64,000 nucleotides of DNA from CAZTQN01 sp964615765. GTDB lineage: Bacteria > Planctomycetota > Phycisphaerae > Phycisphaerales > UBA1924. Location of the stretch: the NCBI GenBank assembly GCA_964615765.1, contig CAZTQN010000004.1, positions 1 to 64,000 of the forward strand, read 5' to 3'. A program made the translations under genes and the position numbers. The notes beneath the pieces were generated by a model, which ran no database searches, was not told where the DNA came from, and was given only the letters and a program-made list of their open reading frames with translations. The stretch's first letter is position 1. Each line of letters begins with the position of its first letter. This document shows, piece after piece, positions 22,866 through 32,900 of the stretch.

Positions 22866-23849
22866 TCAAGCGAGACGAACGGTGCGAAGCGGCCCGCCCA
22901 CGGGACGCGCGTCCTCAACGTTGGGCGGGCCGTGTTGTGTGAGTTCATCGAGAGCCAGCTGGCGCAGGGTCGGCGATTCGACCAGGGCGAAGCGGCCGTT
23001 TCTGGTCCAGTTGCGCCGCCGCGCCCGCATGCTCTCTTGCGCCGCGGGATCGGCCATCCGCCGAATCGCGCGGTCGATGAGCAGGCCCACGCCGACTTCG
23101 CCGTACGGCTCCAGCGCCGCCACGTCGGCGGCGGCTTGCTCCCTGAGCTTGTCCGCGGCCGCCTTCGCGTCCGCGGCCCGCTGTTGCCGATCAAGCTCGC
23201 GAGCGTCCTGCGCCACGCGCGCCGCCGACGCCTTCGCGATCGCGGCGAAGTGGCCGGGATCGTCGCGGCACACGATGCCCATGAGCTTCGTGCCGGGATT
23301 CCGCTTCGCGAAGTCGCTCGCGTCCTTGTGCAAGTGGCGCACGCACGCGGCGACGTGCGCCGGCGTCGTCAGCCAGGCGATGCACCGCGCCATGTCCAGC
23401 GCGATGCAGTTGGCGCAGAGCTCTTGGACCATCGCCGCGAAGTCGGGCGAGGTCGGATGCGTTCCGCGGCAGTCGGCGAGCGCCGCGACGTCGCGCAGCT
23501 TGCGGATGAGTTTCCGCTGGTCGCGCGACAGGTCGTCCCACGCCGCGCGCACAAGCGACGGCATCGACTCCAGCCAGGTCCGCGCCGCTTCGCAGCCGTC
23601 GTCCGCCGCGCGGTTCTGAGCATCATCCGACTCGGGAGGGTTGTCCCTCTCCCGGGGATGATGCTGTTGTGTAGTTTTCTGAGGGGATCGAGCAAGGGGG
23701 AGTGTGAGGGGGGGCACGCCGTTTGCTTGCGCTGGCGCAACTGCGCCCGCGCTCGCGCCCGGAGCGCGCGCGCCGGTGCGAGCGCCGTGCGCATGAAAAA
23801 CCCCGTTGCGCTCGCGCCCAGTATCACACCCCGTTTGAGGAAATACATA
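22866..23849 (-). pseudogene. 3' part of the split winged-helix gene, orphaned by integration
   Basis: The open frame spans 328 codons from the core of the right att site to a stop at 22866. In the integrated state the codons just upstream are TGA TAA, so this part lacks its own start except internal GTGs (e.g. 23717). In frame with 9711-9301 it completes a 464-codon gene in the circle. Residues after the junction are disordered and Ala/Gln-rich. Helical domains follow (TWLESMPSLVRAAWDDLSRD, AAMVQELCANCIALDMARCI, RHLHKDASDFAKRNPGTKL) with a charged coiled coil (AQDARELDRQQRAADAKAAA). The layout (wHTH, linker, helical C-domain) fits a theta-type replication initiator or a regulator. It is not a decayed gene: excision should restore it. 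Confidence 0.65.
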
Positions 23850-23860
23850 TTATCAGACGT
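23833..23860 (+). other. right attachment site, dif-like (attR)
   Basis: 28 bp with core TACATA identical to attL. The left arm GTTTGAGGAAA is diverged; the right arm TTATCAGACGT keeps the TTAT of dif. Joining the left arm of attL to the right arm of attR gives the inferred empty chromosomal site, in which CATAA and TTATC flank the core symmetrically, as in canonical dif. The other combination gives the phage attP. Confidence 0.85.
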
Positions 23861-23937
23861 TGCCGGGAGCGGCTCCGGACGGTGGGGGGATGGCCCCGGA
23901 TTGGTCTTTGGACGCGCCCGGGGGCGGTCAACGCGGC

Positions 23938-23943
23938 TATCAC
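23938..23943 (+). promoter_or_regulatory. -10-like TATCAC before hutH
   Basis: TATCAC lies 8 nt before the hutH ATG, 78 nt right of the attR site, with no Shine-Dalgarno. Confidence 0.35.
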
Positions 23944-23951
23944 ACGGCCCT

Positions 23952-25544
23952 ATGGCGAGCAAGCGGACCAACCGGCAGAGCGGGCGGCAGGACGGTGAGC
24001 GGCGTGATGAGCGGGAGAGCGGGCCGACGGTCGAGGTTGGGCCGGGGGCGCTGACCATCGACGCGGTTGTTGGTGTGGCGCGGGGTGGGCGGGCGGTGCG
24101 GGTGTCGAAGGCGGGTGTGGCGGCGCTGGCGAAGGGGCGACGGGCGCTCGAGCGGGCGCTGGGCGATGGGCAGCCGCACTACGGGATCAACACCGGCTTC
24201 GGGTCGTTCAGCCGGCAGCGGATCGGGGCGGGTGATCTGCGGGACTTGCAGCGGAACCTGATCCGGTCGCACGCGGCGGGCGTTGGCGAGGCGCTGCCGG
24301 TGGAGATCGTGCGCGGGATGATGTTGCTGCTGGCGGGGTCGCTGTCGCGCGGGCTGTCGGGCGTGCGGGGCGAGGTGGTGGAGCTGATCGTCGGGCTGCT
24401 GAACGCGGGGATCACGCCGATCGTGCCGTCGATCGGGTCGGTGGGCGCGTCGGGGGACCTCGCGCCGCTGGCGCATGTGGCGCTGACGCTCTTGGGCGAG
24501 GGCGAGGTTGAGGTGGATGGGTCGCGGAAGGCGGCGGGGGCGGCGCTGAAGGCGGCGGGGCTGACGCCCTTGACGCTGGAGGCGAAGGAAGGGCTGGCGC
24601 TGATCAACGGCACGCACCTCATGGCGGCGAGCGGGGCGCTCACGGTGCATGATGTGGACCGGTTGGTGGACGCGGCCTTGGCGGCGGCGGCGATGTCGAT
24701 CGACGCCTGCCGCGGGACGGACACGTTTCTGGATGAGCGCGTGCATGAGGCGCGGTGTCAGGCGGGGCAGATGGAGGTGGCGCGTCGGCTGCGGGGGCTG
24801 ATCGCGGGGAGCGGGATCGTGCCGTCGCACGCGGAGGATGATCCGCGCGTGCAGGATCCGTACTCGCTGCGGTGTGTGCCGCAGGTGGTGGGCGCGGCGG
24901 TGGACGTGATCGGTTTTGTGCGCGGGGTGATCGAGCGGGAACTGGGCGCGGTGACGGACAACCCGCTGGTGTTCGCGCGGGAGGGGCGCGGGGGCGGGTC
25001 GACGGACATCGTGTCGGCGGGGAACTTTCACGGGATGCCGCTGGCGGTGGCGCTGGATGCGCTCGCGATTGCGCTGTGCCATGTCGCGGGGATCGCGGAG
25101 CGGCGGGTGTACCACATGCTGTCGGCGTTTGATCCGGAGGCGGGGCTGCCCCCCTACTTGAGCCCGGGGCCGGGGCTGCATTCGGGGCTGATGATCGCGC
25201 AGTACACGGCGGCGGCGTGCTGCAACGAGATGATCGGGCTGGCGACGCCGGCGAGCGTGGCGAACCTGAGCACGAGCGCGGGGATGGAGGATTACAACAG
25301 TTTCGGGCCGCGATCGGCGGCGAAGGCGCGGCGGTGTGTGCAGCTGGCGCGGAGCGTGGTGGCGATTGAACTGGTGTGCGCGGCGGAGGCGGTCGAGCAC
25401 CACCGCCCGCTGCGGAGCTCGCCGCGGGTTGAGCGGGTGCTTGGGGTGGTGCGTGAGGCGGTGCCTCGTCTGACGGGGGACCGGCCGCCCGCGCCGGATA
25501 TCGCCGCGGTTGAGCGGCTGATCGCGGGCGGCCGGATCGCGTGA
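23952..25544 (+). CDS. hutH: histidine ammonia-lyase
   Basis: This 530-aa enzyme deaminates histidine to urocanate, the first step of histidine degradation. Motifs: HYGINTGFGSFSRQRI (substrate Tyr loop), the self-cyclising Ala-Ser-Gly of the MIO cofactor in GSVGASGDLAPLAHVA, EGLALINGTHLMA, VTDNPLVF, SAGNFHGMPLAVALD and AEAVEHHRPL. The start at 23952 gives a 35-residue Arg/Glu/Gly-rich N-terminal extension that is not part of the catalytic fold. No other hut genes are present. It is the first host gene right of the element, transcribed away from it. Confidence 0.95.
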   Translation: MASKRTNRQSGRQDGERRDERESGPTVEVGPGALTIDAVVGVARGGRAVRVSKAGVAALAKGRRALERALGDGQPHYGINTGFGSFSRQRIGAGDLRDLQRNLIRSHAAGVGEALPVEIVRGMMLLLAGSLSRGLSGVRGEVVELIVGLLNAGITPIVPSIGSVGASGDLAPLAHVALTLLGEGEVEVDGSRKAAGAALKAAGLTPLTLEAKEGLALINGTHLMAASGALTVHDVDRLVDAALAAAAMSIDACRGTDTFLDERVHEARCQAGQMEVARRLRGLIAGSGIVPSHAEDDPRVQDPYSLRCVPQVVGAAVDVIGFVRGVIERELGAVTDNPLVFAREGRGGGSTDIVSAGNFHGMPLAVALDALAIALCHVAGIAERRVYHMLSAFDPEAGLPPYLSPGPGLHSGLMIAQYTAAACCNEMIGLATPASVANLSTSAGMEDYNSFGPRSAAKARRCVQLARSVVAIELVCAAEAVEHHRPLRSSPRVERVLGVVREAVPRLTGDRPPAPDIAAVERLIAGGRIA

Positions 25545-25559
25545 ACCGAGCCGCGGGGC

Positions 25560-26657
25560 TCAGTTCTTGGCGGCGGCTTCGAACTCGCGGAGCGTGGCCT
25601 GGAGCTGCTCCTTCATCTGGCCTTTGGCGGCGTCGACGGCCTTCTTCTGCAGGTCGATCGCCTTGCCCTTGTCACCGGCGAGCCAGTGGCAGCGGGCCAG
25701 CGTGTCGAGGATGCCGGGGTCCTTGCCGTCGGTGAGGCGGTTGGCCTCTTCGGCGGCGCGGGTGGCGAGGGGGACGTCGCGGAACTTCACCTCGCCGTCG
25801 GGGTCGACGATCGTCCAGGCCCATTCGTTGAGGGCTTCGGCGTTCTTGCTGGCGATGGCGGCGTCGACGATCTTGGCGCCGGTGGCGGCGGCCCCGGTCT
25901 TGTCGCCGGCTTCGATCTGGACCCAGTAGCGGAAGTTGTCCATGCCCTTGGAAAGCGCGGGGTATTCCTTCTCGAACGCGGCGAGGCGCTTGAGGGCTTC
26001 GACGGGCTCGGTGCCGGCGAGCTCGCGGATGTCGGCGCGCTGCTGGGCGATATCGCGCAGGAGCTGCGGGCCCTTGACGGCGTCCCAGGTGCCGGCGACG
26101 AGACGGTCGATGACCAGGTCGAGCTCGCTGGGGTGCCCGATGAAGGCGATCTTGCCGGCCTGATCGACGACGAAGGCGGTGGGGATGCCGCGCTGGTTGG
26201 CGGCCTTCATGTAGGCGTCGCTGGTCTTGCGGCCGTCATCGAAGGCGACGGTGTAGCCCATGACGTTGCCGCGCTGCTCGACCATCTTCTCGACGGCTTC
26301 GAGGGTGTTGCCGCGGGTGTCTTCGCGGGTGACGCCGATGATGGTGAGGCCCTTGTCGCGGTAGTGCTGCTGGAGTTCGGTGAGGTGGGGCATGCTGGCG
26401 ATGCAGGGGCCGCACCAGGTGGCCCAGAACTCGACGACGTAGATCTTGCCCTGCTGGAAGGACGAGATGGCGTCGCCCTTAACCCACTTGGCGATGGCGA
26501 GCGCGGGGGCGGGGCTGCCGACGACCAGCGTGGGCTGGTTCTCGGTGGCGGCGGGCTTGGCGGCCTCGGGAGCCTGGGCCAGCGCGGCGGGCGTGCCGGC
26601 GCAAGCGAGCATCAGGGCCGGCAGAACCAGACGGGCGGGCCAGCGGGACGTCATCAT
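25560..26657 (-). CDS. exported TlpA-like thioredoxin-domain protein with TPR-like tail
   Basis: This is a 365-aa protein. A signal peptide covers ~1-28 (ARLVLPALMLACAGTPAALA). A TlpA/ResA-type thioredoxin domain (~45-190) has the active site FWATWCGPC and a cis-Pro loop RGIPTAFVVDQAGK. The C-terminal ~170 residues are helical repeats (ALKRLAAFEKEYPALSKGMD, ARCHWLAGDKGKAIDLQKKA) like TPRs. It probably acts as a thiol-disulfide oxidoreductase in the periplasm. The start at 26657 (ATGATG) has AGGAGA 5 nt upstream. It is convergent with hutH, with 15 nt between the stops. Confidence 0.9.
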   Translation of the reverse strand: MMTSRWPARLVLPALMLACAGTPAALAQAPEAAKPAATENQPTLVVGSPAPALAIAKWVKGDAISSFQQGKIYVVEFWATWCGPCIASMPHLTELQQHYRDKGLTIIGVTREDTRGNTLEAVEKMVEQRGNVMGYTVAFDDGRKTSDAYMKAANQRGIPTAFVVDQAGKIAFIGHPSELDLVIDRLVAGTWDAVKGPQLLRDIAQQRADIRELAGTEPVEALKRLAAFEKEYPALSKGMDNFRYWVQIEAGDKTGAAATGAKIVDAAIASKNAEALNEWAWTIVDPDGEVKFRDVPLATRAAEEANRLTDGKDPGILDTLARCHWLAGDKGKAIDLQKKAVDAAKGQMKEQLQATLREFEAAAKN

Positions 26658-26764
26658 GAGAATCTCCTGGCTCCATCGCGGTTGATCGCGCGGCGGAGCG
26701 GTGCGTATGGGAAGGGTACGCGGCGGAGGGGCGGGGACGGCGGGCGGGTCGCCGGGGGCGGGTT

Positions 26765-29700
26765 TCACTGGCCGTCGACGAAACGGCGCTGGGCGCGGCG
26801 CTTGGCGGCTTGAAGGCCGGAGACTCCCTGCTCTTCGGGGGCTGATTGCGCGGATTCCGGCTGTGGCGTGGGGGACGGTTCTTCGATGATGGGGGCGGCG
26901 GCCGCGGCGGCGCGGGCTTCGCGGCGACGCTGACGCTCGGACTGGATCACGGCCTGGGCGTCGCGTTCGTCGAGCGTGCGGACGGCGGCGGCGGGCACGG
27001 CCTCGCTCGGCGGAGGCGTGTCGCGCCGGAGACGTTCGAGGGCGCGGGCGGCCTGGGCGCTACGGTCGCGCGTGGCGGCGATGACGTCGCGCTTGGCGCC
27101 CTCGCCGAACTCGCGCGAGATGAGCCGGTCCCACGCGATGCGGCGGGTGGCGACGTCGAGCAGGAGGGCCGCGATGGCGGCGATGATGAGCCAGCGCCAC
27201 AGGGCGGTGCGCGTCGGGGCGGGGTTGACGCCTTCGCGCGTGAAGAGGGATTGGGTGAGCAGGGTGTCGGGCGAGGCGTCGCCCTTCGGGAAGTCGAGGA
27301 GGCGGCCGCCGGTGCGGTCGGCGATCTGGGTCAAAAGGTCGGGGCTGGAGCGGAGGTCGCGGAACTCGGCGCCGCCGGGCTTGGCGACGCCGCCGACGAT
27401 CGGAGCCATGGCGCGGTCGGCGTCGCGGGGTGTGAGGGCGACGACGTACGCGCCGCTGACGGAGGCGGGGGCGGCGGCTTCGTACTGACCCGGGCCGACC
27501 TGCGCGAGTTGGAGCGTGGTGCGGGTGCCGTCGGGCGCGTAGACGGCGGCGGGGACGGTGAGCCCGTCGACGGGGCGGCCCTGGTCGTCGGACTCGTCGA
27601 GGCGGATGCGGAGGCGGTCGCTCACGATTTCGGTGGCGAGCAGGTGGGAGCGCTGCGAGGCGGGGCGGGCCATGGCGCGGGCGAGCTGGGGCCAGAAGCG
27701 GGCGGAGGTTTGATTGGCTTGCCACTGCGCGCCCCAGCGTTCGGCGTCGGAGGTAAAGGCGGCGACGCGGCCCAGGCCGACGCTCCAACTGCTGAGCACG
27801 GGCTCGCCTTCGGACGTGGCGAGGGCGTTGATGACGGTGGGATCCTGGCGGGGCTGCGTGAGGGTGAGCCCGCCGAGGGGCGGGAGGGGCTGGAGGCCTT
27901 CGAGCACGGGCGAGCCGGAGGGGAGGACGAGGGGGACGAAGTCGCCGTCGCGGATGGCGGGGGTGCGGATGACGCGGACGGCCTTGACGAAGATGCGCGG
28001 GAGGAGGTTGGGATCGATGACGCGGTAGAAGGCGCCGTTGCCCTCGCGGGCCATGGCGCTCATGAGGTCGGTGTCGGCGGCGTCGCCGACGGAGATGGTG
28101 GTGAGGCTGATGTCGGCGGCCTTCATCTCGGCGACGATGGGCGGGATCTGCGATTTGTTCATCGAGACGCCGTCGGAGAGGACGATGACGTGCTTCACCT
28201 TGGCGTCGGCGCGGCGGAGGCTTTCGAGGGCTTCGCGGAGGGCGGGCGGGAGGTTGGTGCCGCCGTCGGCGGAGATGCCGCGGACGGCCTCGGCGCTGGC
28301 GGCGGCGTTGCGGTTGGCGGCGAGGGGGACGAGGACTTCGTGGCGGGAGTTGAAGACGATGACGCCGACGAGGTCGGACTTGTCGAGGGTTTCGATGGCG
28401 AGGGCGGCGCCCTGGTTGGCGATGTCCTGCTGCGACCGGCTGGAGCCGAGCACGGGGCGGTTCATCGAGCCGGAGTTGTCGATGATGAGGACGACGGCGG
28501 TGGCGGGGGTGATGAGGCGCTCGGGGAGGTCGAGTACGACGGGGAGGATGGGCTCGATGGGCGTGCCCTTCCAGCCGCCGGCGCCGAAGGAGGAGGTGCC
28601 CCCCACCATCACCAGCCCGCCGCCGAGTTCGGAGACGAAGGCGACGAGGGATTTCTGAACCGGCTCGGGGACGGCGTCGGCGGGGATGTTCTCGAGGACG
28701 ATGAGGTCGAAGGCCTGGAGCCAGAGCAGGTCGGGCTGGAGGGCTTCGGGGGCGAGGGTTTGGGTCTGGATGCCGGCCTGCGTGAGGGCGCGGGCGATGA
28801 GGCTGTCGCCGGCGACGCCGGGCTCGGCGGAGCGGACCAGCAGCGTGCGACCGGAGCCGGGCGTGACGGTGAAGGCGGCGCCGGTGTTGTTGGCGCTGAC
28901 GCGGTCGGGCGGGCCGGCGGCGTCGGTCTGGTCGGGCTCCCAGATGGCGTCGAAGCGGTGCGTGCGGCCGTCGAGGAGTTCGACGGCGATGGTCTCGATG
29001 TGCCGCCCGGCTGGCACGGAGACTCGGCGGGCAAAGCCGGGGGCGGAGGGGTCGGCGTCGATGGGCTGGTTGTTGCGGGCGAGGCGCAGCAGGCCGGTGG
29101 TGGGCGCGGAGGATTCGATGACGACGCGGACGGTGACGGTGGCGCCGGCGGGCGCGACGGGCGGGGCGTCGACGGACTCGATGAAACTCTCGCGATCGAC
29201 GGTGTAGTTGAGCGGGAGGACGTCGACGGGGATGCGCCCGCGCCGGGCGTTGATCGATGGGAGCGCGGCGAGGGCGCTGTTGATGGCGCCGCCAACCCCC
29301 CCACCCCCCCCACTCTCGCCGGCGCTCGGGCGGGCTGATCCGCCCAGTTCTTCGGCGGCGGCGAGGGCGTCGCCGACGGTCTGGTTGCCGTCGCTGATGA
29401 GCAGGATGCGTCCGGCGGCGCCGGGCGGGACCATGGCGGCGGCGAGGCGCATGGCGGATTCGAGATCGGTGCCTTCGTCGCCGGCGACGGGCGTGGGCAG
29501 ATCGCCGATGGGCGCGATGCTGGGGGCGCGGACGGGCTGCGGGCGACTGTCGGCGTAGACGACGCCGAGGAGGTCGTCGGGGCGACGGCCGACGCTGAGG
29601 CGATCGACGGCGCGGGTGACGGTGTCGGTGAGGGCGCGGGCCGGGTCGGCGGGGGTGGATGAGGCGGGCGGCGTGTAGAAGCGGCGGACGGAGCCGGAGA

Positions 29701-29956
29701 CATCGAGCACGACGACGGTGGCGACCTGGTCGGAGGTGCGGAGGCTGGTGGCCCCGCCGAGGAGCGCGCCGAGGAGGGCGAAGAGGATCGTGCGTGCGAG
29801 CAGGGCGGAGCGGCGGCGCACGGGGGCCATCGCGGTCATCCAGCGGGCGGCGAGCAAGCCCAGCAGGAAGCCGAGGGAGGCCATGGCGGCGAGCCAGAGG
29901 GGCTCATCGACGCGCACGCCGCGGATGGTGTCGAGCAGGCCCGCGAGGAGCGTCAC
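26765..29956 (-). CDS. large BatA-like membrane protein with von Willebrand A domains
   Basis: This is a 1063-aa protein. N-terminal TM segments lie at ~20-75 (WLAAMASLGFLLGLLAARW and LLARTILFALLGALLGGA). A first vWA-like domain has VVVLDVSGSVRRF. A class-I amidotransferase-like region follows (LIVLENIPADAVPEP, GGGLVMVGGTSSFGAGGW). A second vWA domain carries a full MIDAS (VLIIDNSGSMNRP ... DGGTNLPPAL ... VIVLSDGVSMNKS). A TM lies near residue ~940 (RTALWRWLIIAAIAALLLDV), then a basic cytoplasmic tail. The GTG at 29956 overlaps the stop of the upstream gene. This type occurs in planctomycetes with BatA/DUF58 systems; substrate unknown. Confidence 0.85.
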   Translation of the reverse strand: MTLLAGLLDTIRGVRVDEPLWLAAMASLGFLLGLLAARWMTAMAPVRRRSALLARTILFALLGALLGGATSLRTSDQVATVVVLDVSGSVRRFYTPPASSTPADPARALTDTVTRAVDRLSVGRRPDDLLGVVYADSRPQPVRAPSIAPIGDLPTPVAGDEGTDLESAMRLAAAMVPPGAAGRILLISDGNQTVGDALAAAEELGGSARPSAGESGGGGGVGGAINSALAALPSINARRGRIPVDVLPLNYTVDRESFIESVDAPPVAPAGATVTVRVVIESSAPTTGLLRLARNNQPIDADPSAPGFARRVSVPAGRHIETIAVELLDGRTHRFDAIWEPDQTDAAGPPDRVSANNTGAAFTVTPGSGRTLLVRSAEPGVAGDSLIARALTQAGIQTQTLAPEALQPDLLWLQAFDLIVLENIPADAVPEPVQKSLVAFVSELGGGLVMVGGTSSFGAGGWKGTPIEPILPVVLDLPERLITPATAVVLIIDNSGSMNRPVLGSSRSQQDIANQGAALAIETLDKSDLVGVIVFNSRHEVLVPLAANRNAAASAEAVRGISADGGTNLPPALREALESLRRADAKVKHVIVLSDGVSMNKSQIPPIVAEMKAADISLTTISVGDAADTDLMSAMAREGNGAFYRVIDPNLLPRIFVKAVRVIRTPAIRDGDFVPLVLPSGSPVLEGLQPLPPLGGLTLTQPRQDPTVINALATSEGEPVLSSWSVGLGRVAAFTSDAERWGAQWQANQTSARFWPQLARAMARPASQRSHLLATEIVSDRLRIRLDESDDQGRPVDGLTVPAAVYAPDGTRTTLQLAQVGPGQYEAAAPASVSGAYVVALTPRDADRAMAPIVGGVAKPGGAEFRDLRSSPDLLTQIADRTGGRLLDFPKGDASPDTLLTQSLFTREGVNPAPTRTALWRWLIIAAIAALLLDVATRRIAWDRLISREFGEGAKRDVIAATRDRSAQAARALERLRRDTPPPSEAVPAAAVRTLDERDAQAVIQSERQRRREARAAAAAAPIIEEPSPTPQPESAQSAPEEQGVSGLQAAKRRAQRRFVDGQ

Positions 29957-32900
29957 GGGGCGTCCTTTGCGGGAGCGGCGGGTGTGGAGGCCGGGTCGGT
30001 CGCGGGCGGGACGGCGGGGCTTACGAGGCGCTGCGGCAGGCGGCGGAAGTAGCGTTCGAGCAGGTTGTCGAAACGGCGGGGGACGGCGCGGTCTTCGATG
30101 GCGCGTTCGGCGGAGCGGGTCGCGTCTTCGAGCGTGCGGTTGAGTTCGCTGGTGCGGGCGGCGCGGTCGCCGGGCTGGGCGGGGGCGAGCCATTCGGCGG
30201 CGACCTGAGCGGGCGCGGGCTGCCCTCCACTCGCGGCGCGGTTGCGGGCGTCGAGCAGTTCGGTGCGCGTCGGGGCTGGGGCCTGCGGATCACGCGATGA
30301 GAAATCGCCGGCGGAGCCGCCGGGCTGGCGTGGGTCGGGCGAGGCTCGGTCGGAGGAGGAAGGGTCGCTGGGGGTGTTCGAAGCGCGGGCGGGGCCGGTG
30401 GGCGGGCGATCGCCGGTGGGCGAGGTCGGCGGTGCGGATGGATCGCTGGAGGGGGAGTTCGGCGTCGAGGGCGATGGACGCTGGGCGCGGGCGCTGGGGC
30501 GCTCTTGCGGCGTGCGGCCGGTGGGGTCGGGCCCGTCGGTGGGCGGAGCAGAGTTGGATGGATCGGCCTGGGCTTCGGGCGGCGACTGCGGGGGCTGGTC
30601 GCCCTGGCCCGGCGTGTTCGGCGGCGTCTGCATCTCGCGCGCCAGGGCCTCGGCCCATTGGCGGGCACGCTCGCGCTGCTCGGGCGTCATGCGGTCGGCG
30701 ATCTCCTGAGCGCGGCGGCGGAGATCGTCGGCGGAGCGACGCTGCTGGTCGGCGTTCCTCGGCGCTTCGGCGAGACGTTCGAGCGTGCGTGCGAGGTCTT
30801 TCACGGCGCCGTCGGTGGGCGCGGGGAGATCGGGCAACGGGCCGTCGGGCAGCGCGTCGGGCGACGGGGTTGGGGTGGGTGTGGCGGAGGGTGTGGGTGT
30901 TTGCGACGGCGGCTGCGTGGGGTCGGGCGTTGGCGACGGTGTTGGTGATGGGGGTGAGGCCGGGTCGCTCGGCTGCGGGGTGGATGTGTCGGGGGCTGGC
31001 GCGGGCTGGCCGGTGGGGTCGGGGCGCGGCTGGGGTGCAGAGTCGGGCGGCGTGGTTGGGCTTGGTGATGGAGAAGGTGCCGGGGTTGGCAGGCCGGGCG
31101 GCGTCGGCGGGGGCGATGACGAAGGCTGCGGTGACGACGCGTCGCGCGGTTCGGAAGGTCCGCGTTGATCGCCGGGGGTCGGCGGCGGGGATTGATCCGA
31201 CGGCGTCGGCTGCGCGGCGGGCTGCTGGCCCGGCTGAGGTTGTTGTTGTGATTGGGCGGCTGGCTGGGCGGGCGACGGCTGCGGGCGCGGCGTGCTTTGG
31301 TCGCCCGGCGTCGGCGCGGGTGATGGCGCTGGCTGCGGCTCGGCCTGCGGGCGCGCGTCCGTGGGGCTGGGCGCGGAGCGCGGATCGGGTGCGGGCTCAG
31401 GTGTGCTGCCGGGAGTCGGCGGCTGCGATTGTGCAGGGGACTGGCTGGACGCCGGCGGTTGGTCGGGACGCGACGGCGTTTGGGGGTCGCGCGGCTGCGC
31501 TTGCTGTTGTTGTTGGGCGGAGCCGTTTGGCTGCGGCTGCGTGCTTTGCGGTTGGGCCGCCGGCGGTTGACCCGGCGCGGGCTCGGTTCCAGTCGACTGA
31601 GGTTGTGACGGCTGGTTCTGGGGTGGCTGATTGGGCGCGGGCTGGTTCGGCGGAGATGGGTTCGGCGCAGATTGGTTCGGCGCAGGTTGATTCGCTGCGG
31701 GCTGATTGGGCGCAGATGGATTCGGCGGCGACTGACCCTGCGGCGGTTGGTTCTGCGCGGGCTGCGACGGTGTCGCCGGCGGCTGAGCTGGCGGCGTGCC
31801 GATGGGCTGATCGGCGGGCGGCGGTCGGTCTGAAGGCGAACTGCCCGAGGGTTGCGGCGGCGGCTGGCCCGGCGGAGTTGAGGGCGGCGGGGAACCGGGC
31901 GGGGCTTGCTGGCGCTGCAACTGCTCGGCGGCGCGGCGGAGGCGCTCGGCGAGATCGCGCGCGGGCGATGACGCCGGCGGCGGGCTTGGTGGTGTGCTCG
32001 GCGCGGGTTGGTCGGCGGCCGGTGCGGCGGGATCGCGCGGCGGCGTGCTGCTCGGTTGTGTGGAGGAAGTCGACGGCGGCGGCGTACTCGGTGTCGACCC
32101 GGACGGCGCGGGCTGAGGCCGCGCGGGGTCGGATGGTGATGTTGACGACGGCGCGGGCGCGGCGCTGGACGGCGGCGTGGTGTCGGTCGGCGCGGGCTCG
32201 GCGGAGGGAGATTCGGCGGGTGGAGTTTGAGCGGCGGCCGCTGCGTCGCGCTCGCGGGCCTCGGCGTCCAGCCGATCGAGTTCTTCGGCGAGGCGTGCAA
32301 GGTCGCGGGCGGCGGCCTGGCGCTCGGTGTCGGGCGTGTTGCGCTGCATCAGGCGACGCGCGGCGGCGCTGGCTTCGGCGAGATCGCCCGATTGCAGCGC
32401 GCGGGCCAGTTCGGACGGGGCGGCGGGCGTGTCGCTCGGTTGCTGGTCGGGCTGGTCCGGCGCGGCGCCCGGCGGTGTGGAGGCGCTGGGCGTTGACGCG
32501 GCGGGCGTGGTTCCGGCGGGTGTGGTTCCGGCGAGCGTGCGGGATGCGGCCTGCGTGAGGGCTTCCTGGGCCGCGGCGGCTTCGCGCTGCTGGCGCTCGG
32601 CGTCCTGCTCCTGCTGGCGGGCCTGGTCTTCGAGGGCGGAGACAGCGCGGCTGACGGCGGCGCGTGGGTCGGGCGTGGGCGAGGCGGCGCGGTCGGGCGT
32701 GGTGGTGGGCTCGCCGCGGAGTTCGCGCTCGATCTGTTGGAGTTCTTCGATGTGGCGCGCGGTGTCGGCGAGGGCCGCGTCGGGCGCGCTGGGGCGCTGC
32801 GACTGCTGTCGCTCGAGTTCGGCGATGGCGTCGCGGACGCCCTGGGCGGCGTCGTCGCGCTGGGCTTGGCGGGCCTGGGCGAGCGCGGGATCGGTGCGGA

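Larger units (their letters stand above)
9284..23860. mobile_element. Xer/dif-integrated element, probable tailless membrane-containing prophage (14.5 kb)
   Basis: DNA between two direct dif-like sites; the repeat distance gives a 14,549-bp circle. It sits between a peroxiredoxin gene and hutH, encodes no integrase and almost all its genes are on the minus strand. Content: a winged-helix gene split by the attachment site, HTH and zinc-finger/HTH proteins, a TIM-barrel-like protein, three beta-rich candidate capsid or minor structural proteins, a cluster of small membrane proteins, a transglutaminase-like protein and unknowns. Ten copies of a 14-bp palindrome lie only inside it, as far as I could see by eye. 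No portal, terminase, tail gene or Walker-A packaging ATPase was recognised. The virus interpretation is therefore inference; the Xer-type integration rests directly on the sequence. Confidence 0.8.

Noticed and set aside
9284..23860. Filamentous (Inoviridae) prophage, the usual Xer-dependent type
   Set aside because: No zonula-occludens-toxin-like ATPase, no pIII-like adhesin and no small major coat gene are seen; the gene content differs.
9284..23860. Own integrase or XerH-like recombinase
   Set aside because: No ORF in the element shows the R-H-R-Y tyrosine recombinase motifs or a serine recombinase domain.
26846..29338. Plus-strand open frame of 830 codons
   Set aside because: Antisense shadow of the vWA gene, with Gly/Asp/Ala composition and no start signal.
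30297..32558. Plus-strand open frame of 753 codons
   Set aside because: Shadow of the Pro/Gln-rich membrane protein; Arg/Ala-rich composition without domains.
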